From G965205255 sp965205255 (GTDB lineage Bacteria; Pseudomonadota; Gammaproteobacteria; Pseudomonadales; Endozoicomonadaceae): a stretch of 64,000 bases of DNA. The position numbers and the translations under genes were made by a program. Location of the stretch: the NCBI GenBank assembly GCA_965205255.1, contig OZ242051.1, forward strand, positions 2,232,001-2,296,000, written 5' to 3'. Positions 25,689 through 36,419 of this stretch are shown here, piece after piece; the first letter of the stretch is position 1; each line of letters starts with the position of its first letter. The notes beneath the pieces were generated by a model. That model had not been told where the DNA came from and made no database searches. It saw only the letters and a program-made list of their open reading frames with translations.

Positions 25689-27260
25689 TTATATCAACTC
25701 AGCTACCATGGTTGCCGGATTTTCCAAGTATCCTTTCCACTTATTGTTAAAGCGCGTGATAGTTGCACCATCAATAATACGGTGATCTGCCGACCAACTA
25801 ACCTGCATAATTTGCCTTGCTTGCACTTCACCTTTATCATTAAACCTTGGTAGTTTTTGCATGCGACCAAGAGCAACAATTGCCGCCTCTGGTTTATTAA
25901 TGATGGGTGTGGCTACGGTTCCGCCTAATGCTCCAATATTTGAAATAGTGATAGTACCTCCTTTCAGACTATCCGGACTTACCCGTCCTTCTTTTGCAGA
26001 CCCGATTAACTCAGCCATTTCTTCTGCTATATTTTTGATCGATTTGTTCTGACACTGTTTAATATTAGGCACCAACAACCCTAACTTTGAATCTACTGCC
26101 ATACCGATATTATGATCATTAAAATATGATAATTGCGTACATTCATCATTTGCCTGAACGTTTATCTGAGGAAATGCTTTTAATGCTAGTGATAATGCCT
26201 TTATAAAAAAGGGCATCATTGTCAGTTTAATACCTGATTGCTCGTAATCTTTTTTCAAACAAGCTCTCAATTCAGACAATGCGGTAACATCAATCTCTTC
26301 ACAAAAGGTAAAGTGTGGAATAGACTGCACGGCATCAGTCATATGTTTTGCCATTTTAGCCATCATGCCGGTCACAGGCTCTTTACGTATACCACCTGTA
26401 GTCACTATTGCCCTGTTTTCAACAGGGTGACCATTGCCTGAACCCTTACCTTGCTTAAATGCTATAACGTCTTCTTTATATATTCGCCCTTTCTCGCCAG
26501 ATCCTGGGACCTGAGTTAAGTCAATGGACATTTCTCTCGCAATACGACGCACAGATGGCGACGAAATAGCTTTTTTTTGTGTCACAGGGTTATGCAGGTC
26601 AGCTGTGTTTTTATTAACAGTCTCTGTTGCAGAGTTACTCTTTGTCTCAACACTGGTAGACGTATTGACCAAATCTGAACAAACTTTATTATCATCTGGT
26701 TTTTTATCTACAGAAATACTAAATAATGGTGAATGTACTGCAGCAATATCACCTTTTTTATAGTGTTGTTTAACAACAGTACCAGAATTTTTAGAAGGAA
26801 TTTGAACCAGTGCTTTATCCGTCATAAGATCACACACTGCCTGATCTTCTTCTATCTGATCTCCTTCATTGACTAACCACTCAACCACTTCGCATTCAGT
26901 AATTCCCTCGCCAATATCCGGAAGAATAAACTCTTCTACCGATGCCGTGTTAACCGACACTTTTTCAGCACCTGTATTTTTTTCTTTTGTTTTTAACACA
27001 CTTGCATTATCCATTTTGCCACCACATTCTATATCAATAGAAAAGAGTGGTGCATGAACCTTTGCCATATCCCCTTTCTTATAATAAAGCTGTGCTACTT
27101 TACCCGAATAAACTGACGGAATTTCCACCAGCGCTTTATCAGTCATCACATCACATACTGGCTGATCTTCCGAAATAGTGTCGCCTTTGTTTACATGCCA
27201 CTCAACAATTTCACACTCAACGATTCCTTCACCAATATCAGGAAGAATAAAATCTTTCAT
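25689..27260 (-). CDS. bkdB: Branched-chain 2-oxoacid dehydrogenase E2
   Basis: Dihydrolipoyl acyltransferase core of the branched-chain 2-oxoacid dehydrogenase complex. 523 aa from ATG 27260, chosen for AAAGGAG 7 nt upstream; an earlier in-frame ATG at 27290 would overlap the E1 beta gene. Two lipoyl domains (about 1-75 and 112-185) each have the modified lysine in MTDKALV. The peripheral-subunit binding domain SPSVRRIAREMSIDL is at about 235-270. The catalytic domain carries SADHRIIDG near the C-terminus. The DIGEGI(V/T)ECE(I/V)VEW words favour branched-chain over pyruvate specificity. Third gene of the operon; no E3 gene is present, so a shared lipoamide dehydrogenase is implied. Confidence 0.9.
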   Translation of the reverse strand: MKDFILPDIGEGIVECEIVEWHVNKGDTISEDQPVCDVMTDKALVEIPSVYSGKVAQLYYKKGDMAKVHAPLFSIDIECGGKMDNASVLKTKEKNTGAEKVSVNTASVEEFILPDIGEGITECEVVEWLVNEGDQIEEDQAVCDLMTDKALVQIPSKNSGTVVKQHYKKGDIAAVHSPLFSISVDKKPDDNKVCSDLVNTSTSVETKSNSATETVNKNTADLHNPVTQKKAISSPSVRRIAREMSIDLTQVPGSGEKGRIYKEDVIAFKQGKGSGNGHPVENRAIVTTGGIRKEPVTGMMAKMAKHMTDAVQSIPHFTFCEEIDVTALSELRACLKKDYEQSGIKLTMMPFFIKALSLALKAFPQINVQANDECTQLSYFNDHNIGMAVDSKLGLLVPNIKQCQNKSIKNIAEEMAELIGSAKEGRVSPDSLKGGTITISNIGALGGTVATPIINKPEAAIVALGRMQKLPRFNDKGEVQARQIMQVSWSADHRIIDGATITRFNNKWKGYLENPATMVAELI

Positions 27261-27271
27261 TAATGACTCCT

Positions 27272-28252
27272 TTAATAGTTCATTGAGCATTTAATCGTTT
27301 CATATACTTTAAGGTGATCTGGCAGATATTCCTTTTCATGAGCATGGGGAAAAGGCACATCTAAACCACAAACGCGCATTATCGGTGATTCAAGATACAA
27401 AAAACACTCCTGTTGAACTGTTGCTGCAATTTCAGCACCAAAGCCACAGGTTAACGGTGCTTCATGACTGATAATCAGTCGCCCGGTTTTAAGTACTGAC
27501 TTGACTACTGTTTCAACATCCCACGGCAATATTGAACGCAGATCAATCAATTCAACCGAAACATTATTTTTTTCCATGGCCAGCTTAGCTGCTTTTTCTA
27601 TCACTTCCATTTGAGCACCCCAGGCAAGTAAAGTGATATCACTACCTTCTTGAGTGACTTGTGCAACACCTAACGGAATTTCATAACTCCCATTTGGTAC
27701 TTCACCTACCGATGCACGATACAGGCGTTTTGGTTCAAAAAAAATCACCGGATTAGGATCATTTATAGATGCAAGTAACAACCCTTTTGCCTCATAAGCA
27801 TTACGTGGCATAACAACCTTTAAACCTGGTGTATGTGCAAAATAAGCTTCCGGCGACTGAGAGTGATAGAGACCACCAGAAACCCCTCCACCATAAGGTG
27901 CACGTATTGTCAAACTGCCTACATTAAACTCATTGCCTGAGCGATAACGAAACTTTGCCGCTTCATTCACAATCTGATCAAAGGCAGGAAAAATATAATC
28001 AGCAAACTGCATTTCTGCAATCACGGTTGTTCCCTGAGCTGCCAAACCATTTGCAAAACCTGCTATTCCTTGCTCTGTCAACGGGGTATTAAATACCCTT
28101 TCCTTTCCGTATTTGTTTTGTAAATTTTTAGTGACTCTGAATACACCCCCAAAATGCCCGACATCTTCACCAAAAATACAGGCATTTTTATGTTCGTCCA
28201 TAGCAATATCAAGGGCACTGTTTAGTGCCTGTAACATACTCATATTTTCCAT
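27272..28252 (-). CDS. bkdA2: Branched-chain 2-oxoacid dehydrogenase E1 beta
   Basis: 326-aa transketolase-like beta subunit of the E1 decarboxylase; pairs with E1 alpha to bind thiamine diphosphate and decarboxylate 2-oxoacids from Val, Leu and Ile. Family features: FGEDVGHFGGVFRVT (about 27-41), LTEQGIAGFANGLA, RAPYGGGVSGGLYHSQSPEA (about 118-137) and the C-terminal PFPHAHEKEYLP. The start overlaps the E1 alpha stop by one base (TAATG). E2 starts 11 bp downstream. Confidence 0.92.
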   Translation of the reverse strand: MENMSMLQALNSALDIAMDEHKNACIFGEDVGHFGGVFRVTKNLQNKYGKERVFNTPLTEQGIAGFANGLAAQGTTVIAEMQFADYIFPAFDQIVNEAAKFRYRSGNEFNVGSLTIRAPYGGGVSGGLYHSQSPEAYFAHTPGLKVVMPRNAYEAKGLLLASINDPNPVIFFEPKRLYRASVGEVPNGSYEIPLGVAQVTQEGSDITLLAWGAQMEVIEKAAKLAMEKNNVSVELIDLRSILPWDVETVVKSVLKTGRLIISHEAPLTCGFGAEIAATVQQECFLYLESPIMRVCGLDVPFPHAHEKEYLPDHLKVYETIKCSMNY

Positions 28253-29442
28253 TATTTCAGCCTCCCTGCTGTTGTTGGATAGGCGGTTGGATAATCTGCA
28301 ATATGGGTTTTAAGCTCACTTAATTGTTTTTTTAACTGATGTGTAGGCTTATCATAAACATCAGTAATAATCTCATCAATCACTGGTTTTTTGATCTGTT
28401 CTGCACGTTTGACAGCATCAAGAATATCTTTTTTAATCTGTTGCTCTTTTTCATTATCTTTAGCTTCATTGAGCCAGCCTTTATTGATAAGCCATCGTTT
28501 AAACCGGTAAAGAGGGTCTTTTTTTAAAAACAAAGACTCCTCATCTTTAGTTCGATAACCAGACGGGTCATCAGAAGTAGAGTGTGCAGCTGAACGATAG
28601 GCAATAGATTCAATCAACACCGGCTTGTTTTCTTCCACCGCTTTTTTTCTCGCCAGCTGAGTTGCTACATAAACGGCAAGCGCATCACAGCCATCAACCC
28701 GTATCGCTTCAATGCCATAACCAACCCCTTTGGAGGCAATGCCATCTCCGGCAAACTGTTCCCCTGTAGCTGTTGAGATTGCATATCCATTATTACGACA
28801 AAAAAATATAGCCGGCACCTGAAGAACTGCGGCCATGTTTAACCCTGCATGAAAGTCTCCTTCAGACGCGGCACCTTCTCCAAAATAACATAATGTGCAG
28901 TTGTTTGAGCCCTGAAGCTTTTGACCATAAGCATAACCACTTGCCTGAGGAATTTGTGTAGCCAGCGGTGATGAAATAGTCAAATAATTCAGGCTTGCGC
29001 TGCCATAATGGATAGGCATTTGCCGCCCCTTGCCGTAATCAAGCTCATTGGAAAACATCTGATTCATAAACTCATCAAGCGTAAAACCACGATAATGCAG
29101 AGCTGCCTGCTCACGATATTGGGCCATAATCATATCATCGTTATCAAGGGCTGCTGCACTGGCAGTAACCGATGCTTCTTCACCCGTACACTGCATATAA
29201 AAACTAATACGACCTTGGCGTTGTGCAGCCAGCATTCTTTCGTCAAGCAGTCGAATAAACTGCATGGTTCCATATATTTTTTGTGCTGTCTCTTTGCTGA
29301 TTTCAGGTTGCACCCTGGAATTGTAAAGAGAGCCGTCTTCCCTGAGTAGACGTAATGTATTGATTTCAAGCGCATCATTTTTTATAAAGCTCACATCGTG
29401 AGTTAGCTTTTCGCTAAAGAAATGATCGGGATTGCTACTCAT
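28252..29442 (-). CDS. bkdA1: Branched-chain 2-oxoacid dehydrogenase E1 alpha
   Basis: 396-aa alpha subunit with the thiamine diphosphate motif GEGAASEGDFHAGLNMAAV ending in CRNN (about 187-215) and the phosphorylation-loop-like segment YRSAAHSTSDDPSGYR (about 273-288) typical of branched-chain E1. AGGAG lies upstream of ATG 29442. First gene of the three-gene operon; the product acts with E1 beta and E2 to make branched acyl-CoA, used for energy or as primers for branched lipids. Confidence 0.92.
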   Translation of the reverse strand: MSSNPDHFFSEKLTHDVSFIKNDALEINTLRLLREDGSLYNSRVQPEISKETAQKIYGTMQFIRLLDERMLAAQRQGRISFYMQCTGEEASVTASAAALDNDDMIMAQYREQAALHYRGFTLDEFMNQMFSNELDYGKGRQMPIHYGSASLNYLTISSPLATQIPQASGYAYGQKLQGSNNCTLCYFGEGAASEGDFHAGLNMAAVLQVPAIFFCRNNGYAISTATGEQFAGDGIASKGVGYGIEAIRVDGCDALAVYVATQLARKKAVEENKPVLIESIAYRSAAHSTSDDPSGYRTKDEESLFLKKDPLYRFKRWLINKGWLNEAKDNEKEQQIKKDILDAVKRAEQIKKPVIDEIITDVYDKPTHQLKKQLSELKTHIADYPTAYPTTAGRLK

Positions 29443-29870
29443 TAACTAAGCTCCTTTTACGTACTCGTTATTCATTAACAAACTTCCCACACTAACTCCT
29501 GTCTGACAAACCAGATAAAAATATTGGGATAAAGTATATATTGGGATAAAGTATATACATGTTACGCTTTATAAAAACAGAGTCGGGTGTTTAAGCCAAA
29601 AATTACTTTCGAATCATCAGACAAACCATGAACTGCTGTAAAAAAATCTTGAATATATAATCATGGAGGTAAGTCAATCACAAAAATATCTAAAAGACAA
29701 ATACCACCAATTAAAATTAGAACAATATGCTCAAAATCATATTGATTTTGATATTCATAATAAAATAGCATCACCAATAATATTAGGTAAAAACACTTTA
29801 ATTTTTAAGCTATATCTGTAATGATAATTTTAAGATTGAGATTAATAATCCTGAAGAAGTTCTTTATTTT
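29443..29870. other. Divergent intergenic region between bkd and rhs
   Basis: Holds the upstream regions of bkdA1 (left) and the second RHS gene (right). A near-perfect 18-bp direct repeat (ATATTGGGATAAAGTATAT, twice in about 29521-29557) lies 80 bp upstream of bkdA1 and could be an operator. A 52-codon ORF at 29663-29821 (MEVSQSQKYLKDKYHQLKLE...) has no ribosome-binding site and is doubtful. Confidence 0.5.
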
Positions 29871-32800
29871 ATGGTTCTTATTTATGTGATAGTTGGTCTT
29901 ATGAATATTCAAAATAGCTACATTAAGCACGCTTTATGGAAAAAAGAAAAGGCACTATATTATAAATCAAAATACATTAAAGTAGCTAAATTTTTTAGCA
30001 TAAAACTCTTTTTTTATGTTGTTTTTTTATCAGCTACAGCATTGCCATTTGAACAAACAGTATGGGCTGTTAATCAATATAGTCAATTATTTCATCCGGC
30101 TTTACCAAATACCGAAAAAAAAGTACCTGTGACTATAAATAATGCAAATTTTTCTTATGCAAAGATATGGGCTAATATTGCTTCATCAAATAAAAAATAC
30201 TGGACTTACTCTCCATTCACCCACCTTCCAGTATTAGCAGATGGTCAAACCGCCATGCCATCAAATGCTAATAATTTTCATAGCTCCATCAATACGTCAG
30301 TTGACCCCCGAACAGGGTCTTCATCATTTGGATTTACTATCGCCAGTACATTATATGACTATGGAGTTACAAAACGTGACCTAATTCTTTCTTATGCTGG
30401 TGGTTCATCACTGAAAGGGCCTGATCCTCTGGACTTGGGTAGTCATTGGTCGTTTAATATCGGCACAGAACAGCCTTCCACTTCTGAAATATCAGGCCAT
30501 AAAACAGACGATATATCCACCGGCGATGGCCATAGCTTTACCATGATAAGTGATCACAACTCACAGGGTAAAATTTATTGGCACCCACTTCGCCATAAAA
30601 TCAAGGATGTTCTCATTACTGGTGAACCCGGTGACTGGACTATCACTACAGCCAGAGGCGTTCGCGAACATTTACAATACGGTTATGAAGACTGGGAGGA
30701 AGGTCGTGACGGCCAACGCATTTGGTTTTATTATGATCGTAACGGGCCTGCTGATATAACTCGTCATTTGTTATATGTGTGTTCAAAACCACTTACTGAA
30801 AATCAAATCTACAGTGATACCAACCAGTGCCCAAATAACGGCGTGAGGCTTACCTATAACGGTAATGAAGTTGATATTCACGGGCAACAAAATATAGTAC
30901 TACATTTAACTCGGGCTAGTGGAGAAAACAACATTCAATCTATTTCCATGCCTTCTCTGTCCAGCAATAACATGCCTGGTAGCATTCAACCCGCCGAAAT
31001 TATCTTTTCCTATGATGAAAATGGTGGCAGACCTTGGTTGCTAAAGACGGTCACGGAGCCTTCAGGTGAAACTAATACGTTTATGTATAATAATGAATCT
31101 GATCACAATACGCTACAACCTCAGGGTTTACCCACTGGTGTTAATAAAGCGTATATTCCGGTAGTAACCGAAAAAATTACTACACCCCCACCCGTTGATC
31201 AGCAGATTATTCCAAAACGCAGAGTGTGGTATCAATACAGTAATGGAACAGCTGACAAGCATAACTTCACCGGCTATCTGAGTGGTGTAAGCAACGAACC
31301 GGGCAAGGATAACCTGTTTGACAGGACAGATAATTATACATACACCGTAATAAAAGATAACGGATTAACAACAACAAAAACGATTTTCAACAAGTACCAT
31401 TTACCATTAACTGTTTTTAAAACTGATGATTTACATCATTCGCTAGTGACTCAACAAGATTATACTTATTCACCATGGCAAGGCACTACCTTTAATAAGT
31501 TACCTTTGACTTATTCTTTTCCAAAACAAACAGCACAAACATTATATTCATTAACCAGTCATGGACAAAACCCTATGACTGTTCCGGCCAAAATAGTGCA
31601 ACAAAAACGGTACGATGACAACGGACAGGTTATTTGGCAAAAAGATGCCTACGGCAGAGAAATCTATACACAATACTGCCCTTTTCAGGGTGACCAGCAT
31701 TGTCTGAAGATGGACCCTTCATGGCCACAAGTCACTTTACCTGAAAAAATCATAGAGATTCCTGCAAAAAAATCATTTCCCGAAAGTATTGGGTCGGGCA
31801 CATTCACATCTGCCAATGATTCCCCGTGCGCAGTAGAAATAGAGTTTAATTATAAACTGATCCCTGTCGCGGAGAAATATAAAAAACGCATACAAAAATC
31901 CCAAAATTTGCTACAAAAAAGATGGAAAAAAACAGCACAAATGTGGAATGGTTCTCACGCTGGTCAAAAGGGTCAGCTGACTTCTTTAAATCTGTTCAGC
32001 AAAAGCCGGTTTATGCACGATGTAGGAACAATATCATCTCCTTATGCCGGTGACTGGCAGGTAAGCTCGAAAGTTGTTGGCACCATATCAACTGCTGCTT
32101 TATCATCGTTACAACCTGGCAATGCGTTACCGGAGCTGACACAAAGCCAGCTTTCTACTGCAACAAAATATCAGTATGAACTTGAACAAAGCAGTCCCAC
32201 CTACGGCCAGCTTAAACAGTTAACTGTGATTAAATACAACCCACCTGCTCCTTCAGTAAAAGGTAAGCTATTACAGACTGATAATATAAAATTAAACGTA
32301 CCTTCCTCTCAATCAAAGCAATTAACATTTAACGTAACACACAGCATTGACAAACAAAATCGTACACGGACAACCGATGTTGAAATAGCACCAAAACAGC
32401 CATTTTCTGATATTCACAACGCAAATACATTATTAAAATCCAGTGAAAATTTTAATGATGATGGCGGATTATCGCTGGGTAAAACCGTATACTCACTGGT
32501 CAGTGGAGTAAAACTCTCTACTGATGATACGCTAAAAAACATTCACAGCCAGTGGACATACGATGTATGGCAAAGACCCATTAAAGAGGTAATTACTACC
32601 TCAACTGGTGGTGATCCTCAAGAAAGATTATGGACGTATATTTCAACACAAAAAGAACACTCAGTTATCAAGACGGCAGCAAATGGTACACAACAGAAAA
32701 TTGTGTACACAGGTAGCGGCAATAGTCAGAATATTGTGTCTGTCTGGCATCGAACAAAAGATAAGGCTTTTGCACCCATGGAGGGAAAATCAAACTGGAT

Positions 32801-35800
32801 ACAAGACAGTTATTTTACCTATACACAAACAGACAAATTAGCCAGTAAAACAACTTACCATGTAGCGGATAATAATGGACAAACGATTGCCATGACTACC
32901 ACTTACGGCTACGATACACTTAATCGTCTTACATGGCAAAAGTCACCAAACGGCATATTTAGCTTCAGCGTACGCAACGACCCTGAGATGCTTCTGATAA
33001 GATATCAGGTTGCTACCGGATTTGAGCGACAGGGAGAAAAACCAGAACCAATAATAAGTGTCATTCAATCTAACATACTGGGAAAACCTGTTGCACGATA
33101 CAACATTGCCATGGATCCAGACACAATGGTGCAAGGTAAGTCACTGTACTCTTATCAGCTTAAAAGTGAGCTTATTAACCTTGAAAGTAAACTAAAGCCT
33201 ATAGATAGCCTAACAACATTACAAAGCTATGGCTTGCTTCCTTTATCTGGAAAAAACGGTTTATTTGCTTTTGTGAAAGATGTAATTAATTCAAAATCAT
33301 GGTTGTCTGCAATGACAACAAAATATGATGGCAATGGTCGCGCTATTGAGCAGATACAACCCAATGGCGCAAAAACATACTGGCAATGGCATCATGGAAA
33401 TCTAGTGGCAACAGTCACCCCAGATGGTAGCCTGATTCATGATAGCTATGACATAACAGGTAATAAAGTTTCACGTTGTGTACAGCCTTTAAATCAATCC
33501 CTCTGTCACGTGCTGGGTATGCGTCATTATAACAACGCAGGTGACCTTGCGTGGCAGTCGGATGAGTATGGTAATAAGATCGCCTATACCTATGATGCCG
33601 ATGGCAGAGTACTCAGCAAGACCACGCCGGCAACAAAAACAGATAAAAGTCATGTGTTTACTTATTCTTATAATGGTTATGCCAAAACAAGTGAATCTGT
33701 GGATGGTGTTTTATATTCTGTATACTCTTATGACCCAAAAACTTGGAAGGTTACTGATACTGAAGATTCTATAAGTCATTTGCATTATGAATACGATGCT
33801 AATTCAGGTAATCTAATAAAAATCATACGTACATCACCAGAAAAAATATCTTCGCCGGAAGGCATTCATTATCCCCCTGGGGTTGAAACCCTAACTTATG
33901 ATCGGTTTGGTCAGCCCATGAGTCTGACAGATTTTGCCGGTAATAAGTTCACTGTAAAACATGATAAGCTAGGTCGCGTCATACAAACCCTTGTTCTTTT
34001 ATCTGGGCACAAGCGGTCAATACCATTGATCTCTGTGAATTACGACAAATACTTTGACCGACCATCATCTATTGTTAACGGTATCGGGGTGGTGAGAGAG
34101 TTTATCTATAACCGCTGGGGTAAACTTAAAAGCACTATCGACAAACAGGGTAACTCGATTTTACAGCAATTGAGTTACACCTATGATCCTCAAACCAATA
34201 ATATCGAAACTTTTACACGGATCGGATCAAAAAATAGCGCTACACAAGTTTATAAATACGATAAAAATACTAACAGCCTTGTTTCCATGTTTTGTAGCGT
34301 TACCGGAAAACCTGATATAGCCAGCTCCTTGTGTCCGAGAGATACCGATATGTCAGGTAGTCAGCTGATTACCCCTCCCATCATCACCTCACAAAAATAC
34401 ACTTTTGATAACTGGAACAACATTAAAACAGTGAGTGAAAAACTAATCACCTCTAATGGTGCAGTCACCAACAAAAAAACCACATACTTTTATTCAAATA
34501 AAACAGGCAGTTCCGAGCACTATGATCCACATCGAATCGTAGCATTAAATACTATATGGCAGGATAGTATTTCGAACTTTAAAACTACATACGGCACAAT
34601 TACTTATGACAGTTCAGGCAGAGTGATTAAAGATGAGCAGGGAAATATTCTGCATTACAATCTTTTTGGTCAGCAAGATGGCTTTACTAATGTACGTACA
34701 GGTCAACATACTCATTACAGTTATGACAGCGCAGGCCATCAGGTAGTAGAAATATCTTTTGATGCCAAAGGTAAAGAGTTATATAACCCCTTATATATGA
34801 TTTATCAGGGAAATACTATCACTGAGCAGGTTCAAAGTAACATTCAGGGCAAAACCCATGTCAGTGTCGAACTGGCCGGTGTAGCTCATGCAGAAGATGG
34901 TATTATTAATTGCTGGTATCTGCACGACTATAAAGGAGATGTAATTTCAACGCTTAATGGCTCCGGTCAACAAACCAGTGTGCATGTATACAGCCCTTAT
35001 GGCATGGATGATAATCTTTTAAACAACTCAATTAACACTTTTGTGAGCAAATTAAAAGCTACCTCGCAAACACCAAAGTGGCAGAATCATAAACCAGGGT
35101 TTAATGGTCAAATGAGTGATCCTGATACTGGATATCAATTCCTGGGCGGTGGTTATCGTGCATATAATCCTGTTTTCAGACGTTTTATGAGTTACGACAG
35201 TTACAGTCCATTCAAAAAAATAGATGACTATGGCTTTGGTGATAATAATCCTGTTATGAATACTGATCCAACCGGCCATATGCCCAAGTGGTTGGGTTAT
35301 ATGCTAGGTGGAATAAGTGCTGTAATGGCAGTCTCCTCAGCCATATTATTACCCGTCGCAGCGGTAAGTATCGCCGGTGTTACATCAGCCTCTGCAATAG
35401 GTGTGGCATCAGGTGTGGCATCAGGCGTTAGCGCTACAGTGGGTGTTGTTTCCGGTGGCCTGCAAGTGGCCGGTACCGCATTGCCACAAAACAAAAATCT
35501 TGCTATTGCTAATCAGTCCTTTGGGTTGATCAACGCTGTTTCAACAGTAATAATGGGTTCGCTTATAACTGGTACCGGCGTGACTGGTATTATTTCTGGC
35601 ATGAACAAATTTACCAATATATTTATTATTAGCTCTGGTATCAGTAGTGCTTTTTCCGGTGTAACAGCAATAGCATCCTCAGACATAGGCATAAGTCAAA
35701 TCTCCAATTCAAGCCTTTCCCATAAGGCAGGACTGGAAACGGCGATAACCTGCCTGGGTTATGCATCCATGGCATTGATGGCTATTTCTGTCTTATCCTC

Positions 35801-36368
35801 TTTAGGCGCAAGTGTTTCTGCTATGCTTCAGTTGAACTATCGTGGTTTTAAACCTGCCGAATTTAGTAGTACCTATAATACACCGTTTAATACAGGACGA
35901 GCCTTTATGGAAGAATCGTTACCACCTATAGGAGCTAGAATTTATACTAAATCTGTAGGCGAAACCACAGGACAATTCATACCCTATTCAAAAGCTGTAG
36001 CCTCTAAACAAGGTGATATCTCCAGTGACCCAAACTTATGGGCTGTAATCGAAGCAGATCAATCTACCACCACATCGAAAAATAACAGCCCTATTAGCCC
36101 TGATAAAGCTCTAGGTGGCGGATATAAGTTCTCATTCCCCAGCTCTTATGATTCTACTTATCTTCTGGAAAACAGTGGAATGATAAATTCTCAACATCTT
36201 AACCTTGATATCACACCTGAACAATCCACAGACTCACCCTCTCCAGAACCGGTTATAGGCAAGGTAAATCGTTCTTCGCTTAGAGGCGGGCAGGGTGCTC
36301 GCAACATTTCGCCATCACACAGATCATCTTTAAGTGACATAACTCTCGGAAGTTATGAGTGTATATAG
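29871..36368 (+). CDS. Secreted RHS/YD-repeat protein, 2165 aa
   Basis: Second giant RHS protein, related in layout to the one at 1615-7509. The N-terminus is uncertain (ATG 29871 or 29901; no clear ribosome-binding site). A hydrophobic segment (FFYVVFLSATAL) ending at about residue 67 with a TVWA motif looks like a long signal sequence. YD repeats fill about 380-1700 (YDADGRVLSKT, YDSAGHQVVE). The core closes at YGFGDNNPVMNTDPTGH (about residue 1800). The ~365-aa tail begins with a long Gly/Ala/Ser/Val-rich hydrophobic region (about 1808-1990) that could span or insert into membranes, then a polar Ser/Pro-rich end. No immunity gene follows; proS is convergent 51 bp away. Function unknown. 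Confidence 0.85.
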   Translation: MVLIYVIVGLMNIQNSYIKHALWKKEKALYYKSKYIKVAKFFSIKLFFYVVFLSATALPFEQTVWAVNQYSQLFHPALPNTEKKVPVTINNANFSYAKIWANIASSNKKYWTYSPFTHLPVLADGQTAMPSNANNFHSSINTSVDPRTGSSSFGFTIASTLYDYGVTKRDLILSYAGGSSLKGPDPLDLGSHWSFNIGTEQPSTSEISGHKTDDISTGDGHSFTMISDHNSQGKIYWHPLRHKIKDVLITGEPGDWTITTARGVREHLQYGYEDWEEGRDGQRIWFYYDRNGPADITRHLLYVCSKPLTENQIYSDTNQCPNNGVRLTYNGNEVDIHGQQNIVLHLTRASGENNIQSISMPSLSSNNMPGSIQPAEIIFSYDENGGRPWLLKTVTEPSGETNTFMYNNESDHNTLQPQGLPTGVNKAYIPVVTEKITTPPPVDQQIIPKRRVWYQYSNGTADKHNFTGYLSGVSNEPGKDNLFDRTDNYTYTVIKDNGLTTTKTIFNKYHLPLTVFKTDDLHHSLVTQQDYTYSPWQGTTFNKLPLTYSFPKQTAQTLYSLTSHGQNPMTVPAKIVQQKRYDDNGQVIWQKDAYGREIYTQYCPFQGDQHCLKMDPSWPQVTLPEKIIEIPAKKSFPESIGSGTFTSANDSPCAVEIEFNYKLIPVAEKYKKRIQKSQNLLQKRWKKTAQMWNGSHAGQKGQLTSLNLFSKSRFMHDVGTISSPYAGDWQVSSKVVGTISTAALSSLQPGNALPELTQSQLSTATKYQYELEQSSPTYGQLKQLTVIKYNPPAPSVKGKLLQTDNIKLNVPSSQSKQLTFNVTHSIDKQNRTRTTDVEIAPKQPFSDIHNANTLLKSSENFNDDGGLSLGKTVYSLVSGVKLSTDDTLKNIHSQWTYDVWQRPIKEVITTSTGGDPQERLWTYISTQKEHSVIKTAANGTQQKIVYTGSGNSQNIVSVWHRTKDKAFAPMEGKSNWIQDSYFTYTQTDKLASKTTYHVADNNGQTIAMTTTYGYDTLNRLTWQKSPNGIFSFSVRNDPEMLLIRYQVATGFERQGEKPEPIISVIQSNILGKPVARYNIAMDPDTMVQGKSLYSYQLKSELINLESKLKPIDSLTTLQSYGLLPLSGKNGLFAFVKDVINSKSWLSAMTTKYDGNGRAIEQIQPNGAKTYWQWHHGNLVATVTPDGSLIHDSYDITGNKVSRCVQPLNQSLCHVLGMRHYNNAGDLAWQSDEYGNKIAYTYDADGRVLSKTTPATKTDKSHVFTYSYNGYAKTSESVDGVLYSVYSYDPKTWKVTDTEDSISHLHYEYDANSGNLIKIIRTSPEKISSPEGIHYPPGVETLTYDRFGQPMSLTDFAGNKFTVKHDKLGRVIQTLVLLSGHKRSIPLISVNYDKYFDRPSSIVNGIGVVREFIYNRWGKLKSTIDKQGNSILQQLSYTYDPQTNNIETFTRIGSKNSATQVYKYDKNTNSLVSMFCSVTGKPDIASSLCPRDTDMSGSQLITPPIITSQKYTFDNWNNIKTVSEKLITSNGAVTNKKTTYFYSNKTGSSEHYDPHRIVALNTIWQDSISNFKTTYGTITYDSSGRVIKDEQGNILHYNLFGQQDGFTNVRTGQHTHYSYDSAGHQVVEISFDAKGKELYNPLYMIYQGNTITEQVQSNIQGKTHVSVELAGVAHAEDGIINCWYLHDYKGDVISTLNGSGQQTSVHVYSPYGMDDNLLNNSINTFVSKLKATSQTPKWQNHKPGFNGQMSDPDTGYQFLGGGYRAYNPVFRRFMSYDSYSPFKKIDDYGFGDNNPVMNTDPTGHMPKWLGYMLGGISAVMAVSSAILLPVAAVSIAGVTSASAIGVASGVASGVSATVGVVSGGLQVAGTALPQNKNLAIANQSFGLINAVSTVIMGSLITGTGVTGIISGMNKFTNIFIISSGISSAFSGVTAIASSDIGISQISNSSLSHKAGLETAITCLGYASMALMAISVLSSLGASVSAMLQLNYRGFKPAEFSSTYNTPFNTGRAFMEESLPPIGARIYTKSVGETTGQFIPYSKAVASKQGDISSDPNLWAVIEADQSTTTSKNNSPISPDKALGGGYKFSFPSSYDSTYLLENSGMINSQHLNLDITPEQSTDSPSPEPVIGKVNRSSLRGGQGARNISPSHRSSLSDITLGSYECI

Positions 36369-36419
36369 ATTAATTACCTGTAGCAGACAGTATTAACAAC
36401 AAAATGCAAATACCTCAAA

